From: Dietzia timorensis
GTDB lineage: Bacteria > Actinomycetota > Actinomycetes > Mycobacteriales > Mycobacteriaceae
DNA: 21,977 bases
Reading direction: 5' to 3'
NCBI RefSeq assembly: GCF_020742175.1
Contig: NZ_DYXM01000244.1
Coordinates: 1-21,977, forward strand
Position 1 is the stretch's first letter. Each line of letters opens with the position of its first letter. Below, one piece after another: positions 15,464-21,977 of this stretch. The notes under the pieces were generated by a model. It made no database searches and had not been told where the DNA came from. It saw nothing but the letters and a program-made list of their open reading frames with translations. The translations under genes were made by a program, and so were the position numbers.

Positions 15464-18121
15464 CTAAGAGTTTTTGGTCGACCTGCGGTTTGTTCGCGCG
15501 GTAGCCGTGGCCTCCCAAGGGTTTTCGGGCCACGGGTGCTTCGGGTAGCGCCCGCGCATCTCGGCGCGTACCCCCGGATAGGCGTTGTCCCAGAAGAACC
15601 TCAGATCGGTGCTGACGGCGAGCGGCCGCCCCGCCGGGGACAGAAGTTCCGCGGTGACCGGGACCCGGCCCCCGGCGACCGTGGGCGAGGCGGCGAGTCC
15701 GAAGAACTCCTGCAGCTTCGCCGAGACCACGGGCCGATCGCCGGACCCGGGCTCCGGATACCGCACCCGGTGGCTATTGCCAGAGGGCAGCGTGAGCCGC
15801 TCGGGGACGAGCTCGTCGATGCGACCCGCCTCCGGCCACGGGACGAGCCCGCGTAGCGCGGATGCGGTATCGATGCGCGCCGGCGGGGCGCCCGCGGCGA
15901 GCTCGTCGACGATGAGAGCGAGCCCCTCGTCCGCCTGCGCGGCGAGGCCGGCTGCGCTCATGTCCGGCCACGGCTCGCCGAACACCTCCCGCGCGCAGGC
16001 GAGGCGGCGGCGCAGCATCGCGGCCGCAGAGTCGCGGCCTGCCACCGCGTCGAACCAATCGATGACGCCGGACGTCCCATCCTGCGAACCGATCCACTCC
16101 GCGACGGCCTTCCGCGCGGGGCCCGGCGTCGGCCGGGTCGGGGTCGAGGAGAGCTCGATCTCGCCGAGCCTGCGCACGAGACGGGCCTGCAGGCGCGCGC
16201 CGTCGAATGTCGTGGCCTCGTCCTCCCGGACCAGTGCATGGCCGGCGGCGAGCGCATCGGCCTCGGACAGGGGAGCGGCGAGTCGGGCGAGTACCCGCTC
16301 GCCGACTCGGCCCGCCTCGGCGACGACGATCCACTCGGAGTTCAAGGTTCCCGAGCCCGGGGCGAGAAGAACCTGCGTGCCGGTGGCGAGCTTGTACACC
16401 GCCGAGCGGCCGGAGGCTCCGGCGTGGGAAACCCGCCGCGCGATGCGCTCGCCGAAGGCGAGAGCGGTGACGATCCCGGTCGCCCGCGGGTCGCTCGCCG
16501 GCGGAAGCGCGGGCGTGGCGGGCGTGCCCGCGGTCGTGCCTGCCGTCGCGGCGGCGAAGTCTTCGGCCAGCGAGCGCGCGAGCTTGGCAAGACGGTCCGC
16601 CTCGCGACGCCAGCGCTCCGAGCCGGGGTGGCGCCCTGCCCGCAGCTCGTCGATCGCCGCGGGGAGAGAGGCGTCCTGGCGTCGCGGTGGATCGCCGAGG
16701 GCGGCGGCCACCTCGGCGGCGGTGTCCGCCGCGCCCGAGGCGCCCGCCGCGAGCAGGGCGCGGGCGATTCGCGGGTCCGCGGGGACGCGCGCGAGGAGTC
16801 GACCGAGCGCGGTGGCACCTCCGGCGTCATCCACCGCCCCGAGCGCGAACAGCGAGGATTCGGCCCGCCCCATAGCGGCGGCGGGCGGCGGGTCGAGCAG
16901 CGTCAGACCCTCGCCGCGCGGCGTACCCCAGCACGCGAGGTCGAGCGCCGCGGTAGTGAGATCCGCGGCGGCGATCTCCGGCGTGCGGTGGGCGCGCAGC
17001 CTGCTCCAATCGGCCTCGGCGATCGTGCGGATGGCGACGCCGTCGGCGGTGCGCGCCGCGCGGCCGGCGCGCTGGACCGCTGAATCCTGCGAACACGACA
17101 CCGTCACCAGGCCCGACACCCCGCGCGCCGCATCGAGCCGCGGCTCCCGCGACAAACACGAATCGACGACGATCCGCACGCCCGGCACCGTGAGCGAGGA
17201 CTCCGCGACCGACGACGCAACGATCGCGCGGCGGCGCCCGCCCGGCTCGGAGGGCCGCAGCACGCGGTCCTGCTCGCGCGCGGGGAGCGAACCGTGCAGC
17301 TGCAGAACCTCTACATCCGCAGAATGTTCGCGGAGGATCGCCTCGAGATGGCCCGCGGTGCGCTCGATCTCGCGAACACCCGGCAGGAACACGAGAGCGT
17401 CCCCGGGATGCTCGGCGAGCGCCTCGGCGGTGGCCTGGGCGATGTGGCGGCAATAGTCGTCGGTGACCCCGCGGCCGTCCTGCCGCGGCCCCGGCGCAGG
17501 TGCGTACAGGGTGCGCAGCTCGTGCGGCGTGGCCGGCGATGTGAGCACTGGCGCGGGTGGGCCGTCGCCGCCGAGCAGCGCAGCGAAGCGCGGCGCGTCG
17601 ACGGTCGCGCTCATCGCCAAGAGCGCCAGCTCCGGTCGCAGCTCGCGGAGCTCGGCGGCCATCGCCAGCACGAGGTCCGTGTCGAGCGCGCGTTCGTGCA
17701 CCTCATCGCATATGACGCCGGACGTGCCCTCCAGCGCGGGGTCCGCGATCAACCTGCGCAGTAAAACCCCCGGCGTGCAGAATTCCAGCACGGCACCCGC
17801 GGACATCCGCCGCTCGCCGCGCACGGTAAACCCGGCGAGCTCGCCGACACGCGTGCCGGTGAGCTCGGCCAGGCGATGTGCCGCGGCGCGCGCGGCGATT
17901 CGGCGGGGCTGGGTGATCAAGATACGTCCGCCGTCATCGGCGAAGAGCTGTGCCACCACAGGAGGGACCAGCGTCGTCTTGCCGCTACCAGGCGGCGCGG
18001 CGACGACGGCGACCTGCTCGCGGGCGAGGGACTTTCGAAGAGGTTCGACGAGTGCTGAGGCGGGCAATCCCGCGCCGATTGCGGCGATCGCGGAATCGTC
18101 GAGGGGGAGGGGTCTGGCCAC
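15464..18121 (-). CDS. hrpB: ATP-dependent DExH-box helicase HrpB
   Basis: An 885-residue superfamily-2 RNA-helicase-like protein. Walker A APPGSGKTT (Lys48), the DEVH box at 139-142, motif III MSATVD, motif V ASSVAESSLTVPGVRIVVDS and motif VI QRAGRAAR are present. The HrpB-specific C-terminus includes DLRFFWDNAYPGVRAEMRGR followed by YPKHPWPENP. The biological role of HrpB is not settled even in E. coli. The GTG at 18121 lies two bases after the TAG of the upstream secreted-protein gene and has little ribosome site of its own, so translation is probably coupled. The open frame continuing to 18610 overlaps that gene and is rejected. A 35-residue Ala/Thr/Pro-rich insert sits around residues 530-560. 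Confidence 0.94.
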   Translation of the reverse strand: MARPLPLDDSAIAAIGAGLPASALVEPLRKSLAREQVAVVAAPPGSGKTTLVPPVVAQLFADDGGRILITQPRRIAARAAAHRLAELTGTRVGELAGFTVRGERRMSAGAVLEFCTPGVLLRRLIADPALEGTSGVICDEVHERALDTDLVLAMAAELRELRPELALLAMSATVDAPRFAALLGGDGPPAPVLTSPATPHELRTLYAPAPGPRQDGRGVTDDYCRHIAQATAEALAEHPGDALVFLPGVREIERTAGHLEAILREHSADVEVLQLHGSLPAREQDRVLRPSEPGGRRRAIVASSVAESSLTVPGVRIVVDSCLSREPRLDAARGVSGLVTVSCSQDSAVQRAGRAARTADGVAIRTIAEADWSRLRAHRTPEIAAADLTTAALDLACWGTPRGEGLTLLDPPPAAAMGRAESSLFALGAVDDAGGATALGRLLARVPADPRIARALLAAGASGAADTAAEVAAALGDPPRRQDASLPAAIDELRAGRHPGSERWRREADRLAKLARSLAEDFAAATAGTTAGTPATPALPPASDPRATGIVTALAFGERIARRVSHAGASGRSAVYKLATGTQVLLAPGSGTLNSEWIVVAEAGRVGERVLARLAAPLSEADALAAGHALVREDEATTFDGARLQARLVRRLGEIELSSTPTRPTPGPARKAVAEWIGSQDGTSGVIDWFDAVAGRDSAAAMLRRRLACAREVFGEPWPDMSAAGLAAQADEGLALIVDELAAGAPPARIDTASALRGLVPWPEAGRIDELVPERLTLPSGNSHRVRYPEPGSGDRPVVSAKLQEFFGLAASPTVAGGRVPVTAELLSPAGRPLAVSTDLRFFWDNAYPGVRAEMRGRYPKHPWPENPWEATATARTNRRSTKNS

Positions 18122-18123
18122 GG

Positions 18124-19116
18124 CTAAAGCAGGTTCCCCGCCGTCAGCGACTCGAGCGCGCGGTCGGCGAGTGTCCAGGTGGTGTGCACGGAGGCGTCGG
18201 CCTGCGTCGCGGTCGCGGGATCGGCCAACGCGAGTCCGTGGGCGAAGGACAGAGTCGAATAGCCCTGGTCGCCCACGCGAAGGAGCAGCCGGTGGCCGTC
18301 CCCGGGGGCGATGCCGGTGCTTCCCGTGGTCGACGCGGAGACGGTGTCCGCCGCATCGCCGAGAAAGTACAGGCGCCACAATGGCGCGAGATCGGCGTCG
18401 AATTCCGCCTGCGTGCCGGCGACGATGGCGTCGCCCTGGTCGGCGATCGCCCCGACGATCTCGAGGTACTGGCCGTACTCGGAGGGAGTCGTTCCCGACG
18501 AGGCGACCGCGCGGGCAAGATCGACGGTGAGGTGCGCGTTGTACCCGGCCATCGCCGCGTAGCCGCCCGGGGCCGAGCAATCCGTGGCGAGCTCGAAATA
18601 GTGCTGCCAATGCTGTGGCACCTCGCCGCCGGTGACATGCGCGTGCACGGCAGAGAGGTAGCCCTCAAGCAGATCGGTACTCAGATGAGTGGCCCATGGC
18701 CGGTTGGCGATCGGGCCGGAGGCGTCCGGCGCCGTGCCCGAGGATTCGCGGTAGAGAGGGAGAACGGCCTGCGATTCGACAAGGTCGAGCCCGATGCCGA
18801 AGATCGCGCGCCTATCGTGCTTCGAGAGGAAGATCTCGGTGATCTCCTCGGCGGCCCTTGCGCGCTCCTCGAGGAATGGCAGCGTGTGTTCGCCCGTCGC
18901 CGATGTCGCGGACAGTTCGGCGATTCGAGAAAGATCGGCCGGCGACAGCTCGTCCCCGCAGGCGGCAGTCGGCACCGTTCCCGCCGCGATCGTATCCGCC
19001 GGAGGCAGAACCGACTGTGCACTCGCGAGCGGGGCTCCCACTCCGCAGCACAGCACCGCCGCTGTCATCGTCGCCGAGGCGCGGAGTCGGAGCGTGCGGG
19101 TGCTGGAGAGAATCAC
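18124..19116 (-). CDS. Secreted protein, DUF5995-like
   Basis: A 330-residue protein from GTG, with a basic start (RTLRLR), a hydrophobic segment and an AXA site (PLASA-QS) near residue 34: a Sec signal peptide. The mature part is helical, with THLSTDLLEGYLSAV, HWQHYFELA and GYNAHLTVDLARAV. This pattern of a conserved Asn-Ala-His followed by Asp-Leu recalls the actinobacterial DUF5995 family; function unknown. CysCys inside the signal is not a lipobox. The GTG has GAGGA directly adjacent (no spacing), but a -10 box lies exactly where a leaderless transcript would begin at the GTG. It ends two bases before hrpB, forming a probable operon. Confidence 0.65.
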   Translation of the reverse strand: MILSSTRTLRLRASATMTAAVLCCGVGAPLASAQSVLPPADTIAAGTVPTAACGDELSPADLSRIAELSATSATGEHTLPFLEERARAAEEITEIFLSKHDRRAIFGIGLDLVESQAVLPLYRESSGTAPDASGPIANRPWATHLSTDLLEGYLSAVHAHVTGGEVPQHWQHYFELATDCSAPGGYAAMAGYNAHLTVDLARAVASSGTTPSEYGQYLEIVGAIADQGDAIVAGTQAEFDADLAPLWRLYFLGDAADTVSASTTGSTGIAPGDGHRLLLRVGDQGYSTLSFAHGLALADPATATQADASVHTTWTLADRALESLTAGNLL

Positions 19117-19122
19117 TCCTCG

Positions 19123-19128
19123 ACTATA
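19123..19128 (-). promoter_or_regulatory. -10 box for the DUF5995-like/hrpB operon
   Basis: On the minus strand TATAGT lies six bases before the GTG start at 19116, and a weak CTGCCG stands 17 bp upstream. Transcription would start at or next to the start codon, giving a leaderless mRNA, which is common in Mycobacteriales. Confidence 0.5.
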
Positions 19129-19244
19129 AGGCGAAACCCCGGCGACGGCAGTACGCGCGCGGCACACTGAGAAGTGAGCCATCGTGCTCCGGATTGCGTT
19201 TCCTTGAGGTAATTTCCGGCCCTTGGCCTGCGAGTTCAGGAAAC

Positions 19245-19272
19245 CGGAAAACTTTTTCGGAACGTAGCGGAA
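19245..19272. repeat. Three CGGAA direct repeats upstream of the acidic repeat protein
   Basis: CGGAA occurs at 19245-19249, 19258-19262 and 19268-19272, in an AT-rich part of the 255-bp divergent gap. In addition, TTTCCGG (19213-19219) and CCGGAAA (19244-19250) form an inverted pair. They could be activator sites, but there is no direct support. Confidence 0.3.
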
Positions 19273-19371
19273 CCTTTTGCCCACCCCGTGCCTCACATAA
19301 CCGAGCGGCCAGGAAGCGCCCAGCACGACACACCACAACGCGAGCAACGCCCCACCTCACAGGAGAACATC

Positions 19372-20565
19372 ATGTCCGGAACGAACGACGCCAACGCCAA
19401 CGCCAACCAGAACGCCGGCGACATCAACGACCAGGTCAACACCCTTCTCGGCGAGGACAACGCACAGGTCGTCGGAGTGGGAAGCCAGAGCGCTTCGGGT
19501 ACGCCGGACACCTACGAGGTGGACCTAAACGGGGACGGGATTCCGGAGGCCACGGCCCGGGATATCGACGGCGACGGAAAGGTCGACCTCGCGGCGGTAG
19601 ACACCGACGGCGACAAGATCACCAACGACTACGTCCACGACTCCAACAACGACGGTGCAGCCGACAAGGTGACCTCCGACCTCAACAATGACGGATACGC
19701 CGAGACGACGGCCACCGACAGCGACCACGACGGCAACCCGGACAAGGTCGAGGTCGACACCGACGGCACCGGCGAGGCCGATGTCACGGCCTACGACTTC
19801 GATGGCGACGGAAAGGTCGACACGATCGCCTACGACACCGATGGCGACGGCAGCGCCGACGCCCGCCAGTACGACTTCGACGGCGACGGCGTCGTCGACT
19901 CCGAGGACGACATGTCCAACGTCACCGACTCGCAGGCCGGCGTCGGCGATGCTCTCTTCGCTTCGGGCGACGGCTCCGCCCCGGAGGCTGGGGCCGCTCC
20001 CGCACCCGAGGCTGCTCCCGCGCCGGAGGCGGCGCCCGCTCCGGCACCCGCCCCCGAGGCAGCGCCCGCACCGGAGTCTGCTCCTGCCCCCGAGCGCGAT
20101 CCGGCCGAGGATGTCGCAGCTCCCGCCGGCGACGAAGCGGTCACCGGTACGGGCGGCGAGGACCTCGGAGTGCTCCGCGAAACCGAGAACGGCGGCGTCG
20201 ACATGAGCGGTCTCAACAATGTCGACCCGTATTCCTCCACCGAGGTCGATCTCAACGCCGACGGCTACGGCGACGCCATCCTCACCGACACCGACGGCGA
20301 CAGCCGTGTCGACGAGATCGAGATCGACAGCGATGGTGACGGCATCACCGACACGATCGCGAGCGACACCAACGCCGACGGGCTCATGGATGAGCTCCAG
20401 GAAGACACCGACGGCGACAGCGTCGCAGACGTGATCCAGGTCGACACGAACTTCGATGGCGCTCCGGACGCGCAGTACGAGGACTTGAACCGCGACGGCG
20501 TCTTCACCGAGGACGAAGCCACGGACGTCTCCGAGATCGGTGGCGACGACGGAATGAGCGTCTAA
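19372..20565 (+). CDS. Acidic protein with 17 exact 13-residue Asp-rich (Ca2+-type) repeats
   Basis: A 397-residue, strongly acidic protein. After a 50-residue Asn/Ala-rich start, residues 51-180 are ten uninterrupted 13-residue units of pattern D-x-[DN]-x-D-G-x-x-[DE]-x-x-x-x (for example DFDGDGKVDTIAY). Residues about 203-245 are an Ala-Pro-Glu linker (APAPEAAPAPE repeats). Residues 293-383 are seven more such units. The D-x-D-x-D-G core resembles EF-hand, thrombospondin type-3 and dockerin Ca2+ loops, so calcium binding and a stacked solenoid are inferred. No signal peptide, membrane span or anchor is visible, so location is unclear. AGGAGA (19361-19366) precedes the ATG. A strong hairpin follows the stop. 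I do not know its function; an acidic-repeat DUF family of Mycobacteriales is the likeliest home. Confidence 0.85.
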   Translation: MSGTNDANANANQNAGDINDQVNTLLGEDNAQVVGVGSQSASGTPDTYEVDLNGDGIPEATARDIDGDGKVDLAAVDTDGDKITNDYVHDSNNDGAADKVTSDLNNDGYAETTATDSDHDGNPDKVEVDTDGTGEADVTAYDFDGDGKVDTIAYDTDGDGSADARQYDFDGDGVVDSEDDMSNVTDSQAGVGDALFASGDGSAPEAGAAPAPEAAPAPEAAPAPAPAPEAAPAPESAPAPERDPAEDVAAPAGDEAVTGTGGEDLGVLRETENGGVDMSGLNNVDPYSSTEVDLNADGYGDAILTDTDGDSRVDEIEIDSDGDGITDTIASDTNADGLMDELQEDTDGDSVADVIQVDTNFDGAPDAQYEDLNRDGVFTEDEATDVSEIGGDDGMSV

Positions 20566-20610
20566 CCCACTGCCCTCTGCTCCCGCCGTGCGCGGGCGCT
20601 GCAGCACTTC

Positions 20611-20656
20611 GAACCGGGCCCGCACACGATATCGACATCGTGGGCGGACCCGGTTC
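20611..20656 (+). terminator. Long hairpin, probable terminator after the acidic repeat gene
   Basis: A 20-position stem with 18 paired bases (GAACCGGG at 20611-20618 with CCCGGTTC at 20649-20656, then CCGC/GCGG and CACGAT/ATCGTG) closes on a 6-nt loop, starting 45 bp after the stop. It is followed by a short TTT. It would isolate this gene from clpC. Confidence 0.7.
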
Positions 20657-20978
20657 TTTGCGCGGACCTGAGAAACAGCGTGAAATCCCGCCGTTCAGGC
20701 CGCGTTCGCTATCGGCGTACGACCTCGGGCCGATATCGGCAATATTCCGCGCTACCTGTGCGTTGACTCCAATCAACGGGCTAGTTGCCGCGGGCGTAAC
20801 GATCGATTGCTCCCGGCAGGATTCCGTACTGGTGGGCTTAGATTCGCCAGGCCCATTACAGTGGCGAATGGACACGTGGACCTGCGAACGGCGATCATCG
20901 CGATGGTCGTCCGTCGGTCCGGATTAGTTAGTTAAGCAAGGCAGCGAACAAAACCGAAAGAAACGCGAGGGAACAACG
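20657..20978 (+). promoter_or_regulatory. clpC upstream control region with several inverted repeats
   Basis: No convincing gene is seen here. It holds four symmetric elements: GCCGATATCGGC (20729-20740, perfect); CGTTGA-N6-TCAACG (20761-20778, perfect arms); ATTCGCC (20842-20848) with GGCGAAT (20863-20869); and GCGATCATCGC (20891-20901). TAGATT at 20839-20844 is a possible -10 box. The stress regulators known for clpC in relatives (ClgR, SigH) have sites that I could not match convincingly. Confidence 0.4.
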
Positions 20979-21977
20979 ATGTTCGAACGGTTTACCGACC
21001 GTGCGCGACGGGTCGTGGTGTTGGCCCAGGAGGAAGCACGCCTCCTCAAGCACAATTACATCGGCACCGAGCACATTCTGCTCGGCTTGATCCACGAGGG
21101 CGAAGGCGTCGCCGCGAAGGCGTTGGAATCTCTCGGGATCTCGCTCGAGGCGGTTCGTACCCAGGTCGAGGAGATCATCGGCCAGGGACAGCAGTCGCCC
21201 AGCGGGCACATCCCCTTTACCCCGCGCGCCAAGAAGGTCCTCGAGCTCAGCCTCCGCGAGGCGTTGCAGCTCGGACACAATTACATCGGCACCGAGCACA
21301 TCCTGCTCGGCCTCATCCGCGAGGGTGAGGGCGTCGCCGCGCAGGTCCTCGTCAAGCTTGGCGCGGACCTGACCCGCGTTCGGCAGCAGGTTATCCAGCT
21401 GGTCAACGGTCACTCCGGGAAGGAAGAGGCCGCTGCGGGTGCGGGTGCTGGTCAGGGTGCCGGACGCGATCCGGGCACGCCGTCGACCTCGACGGTCCTC
21501 GACCAGTTCGGCCGTAACCTCACGCAGGCCGCGATGGAGGGCAAGCTCGACCCTGTCGTTGGACGCGGCAAGGAAGTCGAGCGCATCATGCAGGTGCTTA
21601 GCCGCCGCACCAAGAACAACCCGGTGCTCATCGGCGAGCCGGGCGTCGGCAAGTCGGCGGTCATCGAGGGGCTCGCGCAGTCCATCGTCAACGGCGACGT
21701 TCCGGAGACGCTCAAGGACAAGCAGCTGTACTCGCTTGACCTCGGCTCGCTGGTCGCCGGTTCGCGTTACCGCGGCGATTTCGAGGAGCGCCTGAAGAAG
21801 GTACTCAAGGAAATCAACCAGCGCGGCGACATCATCTTGTTCATCGATGAGATCCACACGCTCGTCGGTGCCGGCGCAGCCGAGGGTGCGATCGACGCGG
21901 CGAGCATCCTCAAGCCGAAGCTCGCCCGCGGTGAGTTGCAGACCATCGGCGCGACGACGCTCGATGAGTACCGCAAG
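20979..21977 (+). CDS. clpC: ATP-dependent Clp protease ATPase ClpC, N-terminal part (3' end outside window)
   Basis: A AAA+ unfoldase that feeds substrates to the ClpP1P2 protease. The 333 visible residues begin MFERFTDRARRVVVLAQEEA and contain both N-terminal Clp repeats (HNYIGTEHILLGLI appears twice, near 25 and 100). A Gly/Ala-rich linker follows (about 150-165), then the first ATPase domain with Walker A GEPGVGKSAVIEG (219 onward, Lys225; Ser replaces the commoner Thr) and Walker B ILFIDEIHTL (Asp290, Glu291). GAGGGA (20967-20972) precedes the ATG. The frame is open to the window edge. High similarity to mycobacterial ClpC1 is evident; in that genus lsr2 and lysS precede it, whereas here the acidic repeat gene does. 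Confidence 0.97.
   Translation, partial: MFERFTDRARRVVVLAQEEARLLKHNYIGTEHILLGLIHEGEGVAAKALESLGISLEAVRTQVEEIIGQGQQSPSGHIPFTPRAKKVLELSLREALQLGHNYIGTEHILLGLIREGEGVAAQVLVKLGADLTRVRQQVIQLVNGHSGKEEAAAGAGAGQGAGRDPGTPSTSTVLDQFGRNLTQAAMEGKLDPVVGRGKEVERIMQVLSRRTKNNPVLIGEPGVGKSAVIEGLAQSIVNGDVPETLKDKQLYSLDLGSLVAGSRYRGDFEERLKKVLKEINQRGDIILFIDEIHTLVGAGAAEGAIDAASILKPKLARGELQTIGATTLDEYRK

Noticed and set aside
15585..17456. A 623-codon open frame on the plus strand opposite hrpB
   Set aside because: It is antisense to clear HrpB motifs and its Ser/Arg/Ala-rich translation has no recognisable domain; long antisense frames are expected in high-GC DNA.
19522..19911. DNA-level satellite or CRISPR-like array (39-bp period)
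   Set aside because: The period is exactly 13 codons and the conservation is of Asp/Gly codons with varied third bases, so it is a protein repeat rather than a DNA array.
19525..20625. A 366-codon minus-strand frame with repeated Val-Gly-Val-like sequence
   Set aside because: It is the reverse image of the GAC-rich 39-bp coding repeats of the acidic protein (GAC read backward gives GTC), with no start signal of its own.
20761..20778. HspR (HAIR) site before clpC
   Set aside because: CGTTGA-N6-TCAACG shares the TTGA/TCAA halves, but its spacing (6 bp between the halves) does not fit the 11 bp in the HAIR element.
20640..20927. A 95-codon frame in the gap before clpC
   Set aside because: It starts within the terminator hairpin, lacks a ribosome site and has low-complexity composition with no domain.

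Overview
This is high-GC DNA from an actinobacterium, most probably of the Mycobacteriales (Corynebacteriales; Mycobacterium/Rhodococcus/Dietzia/Corynebacterium relatives). The reasons are the panC-panD ... lysS ... clpC backbone, a ClpC N-terminus of the mycobacterial/rhodococcal type, GTG starts, leaderless-looking genes and rich fatty-acid metabolism. I cannot name the genus from sequence alone.

Layout. (1) 1-830: the 3' end of panC and complete panD, the last steps toward pantothenate. (2) 835-11274: a fatty-acid-type catabolic module. An acyl-CoA dehydrogenase (minus) diverges from an aldehyde dehydrogenase and a DUF2236/MpaB-Lcp-type oxygenase (plus). After a regulated gap come thiolase, a FadB-type hydratase/3-hydroxyacyl-CoA dehydrogenase, a PaaG-like hydratase/isomerase and an acyl-CoA synthetase. 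A convergent GntR/FCD regulator closes the module. (3) 11432-13066: lysS. (4) 13070-19116, minus strand: a secreted/membrane protein with a glycine-serine tail (DUF5129/TPM-like), a second GntR regulator, the DExH helicase HrpB, and a secreted DUF5995-like protein. (5) 19372-20565: an acidic protein built from 17 exact 13-residue Asp-rich putative Ca2+-binding repeats. (6) 20979 to the window end: the 5' part of clpC.

How the genes fit together. The module has the right set of activities for oxidative cleavage of an unsaturated or isoprenoid-like chain: oxygenase to aldehyde, ALDH to acid, FadD-like ligase to CoA ester, then ACAD, FadB, isomerase and thiolase. Three AT-rich, related inverted repeats lie in its three control regions: the ACAD/ALDH divergent promoter, upstream of thiolase, and upstream of the GntR gene. 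They share an ATATATTTGAT-like core, which predicts a small GntR-autoregulated regulon. The GntR-side operator also overlaps a predicted promoter pointing at lysS.

The module and the acidic repeat protein sit where mycobacteria carry coaX and lsr2, so this looks like a core region with accessory insertions. No tRNA, rRNA, CRISPR array, IS element or phage gene was recognised.
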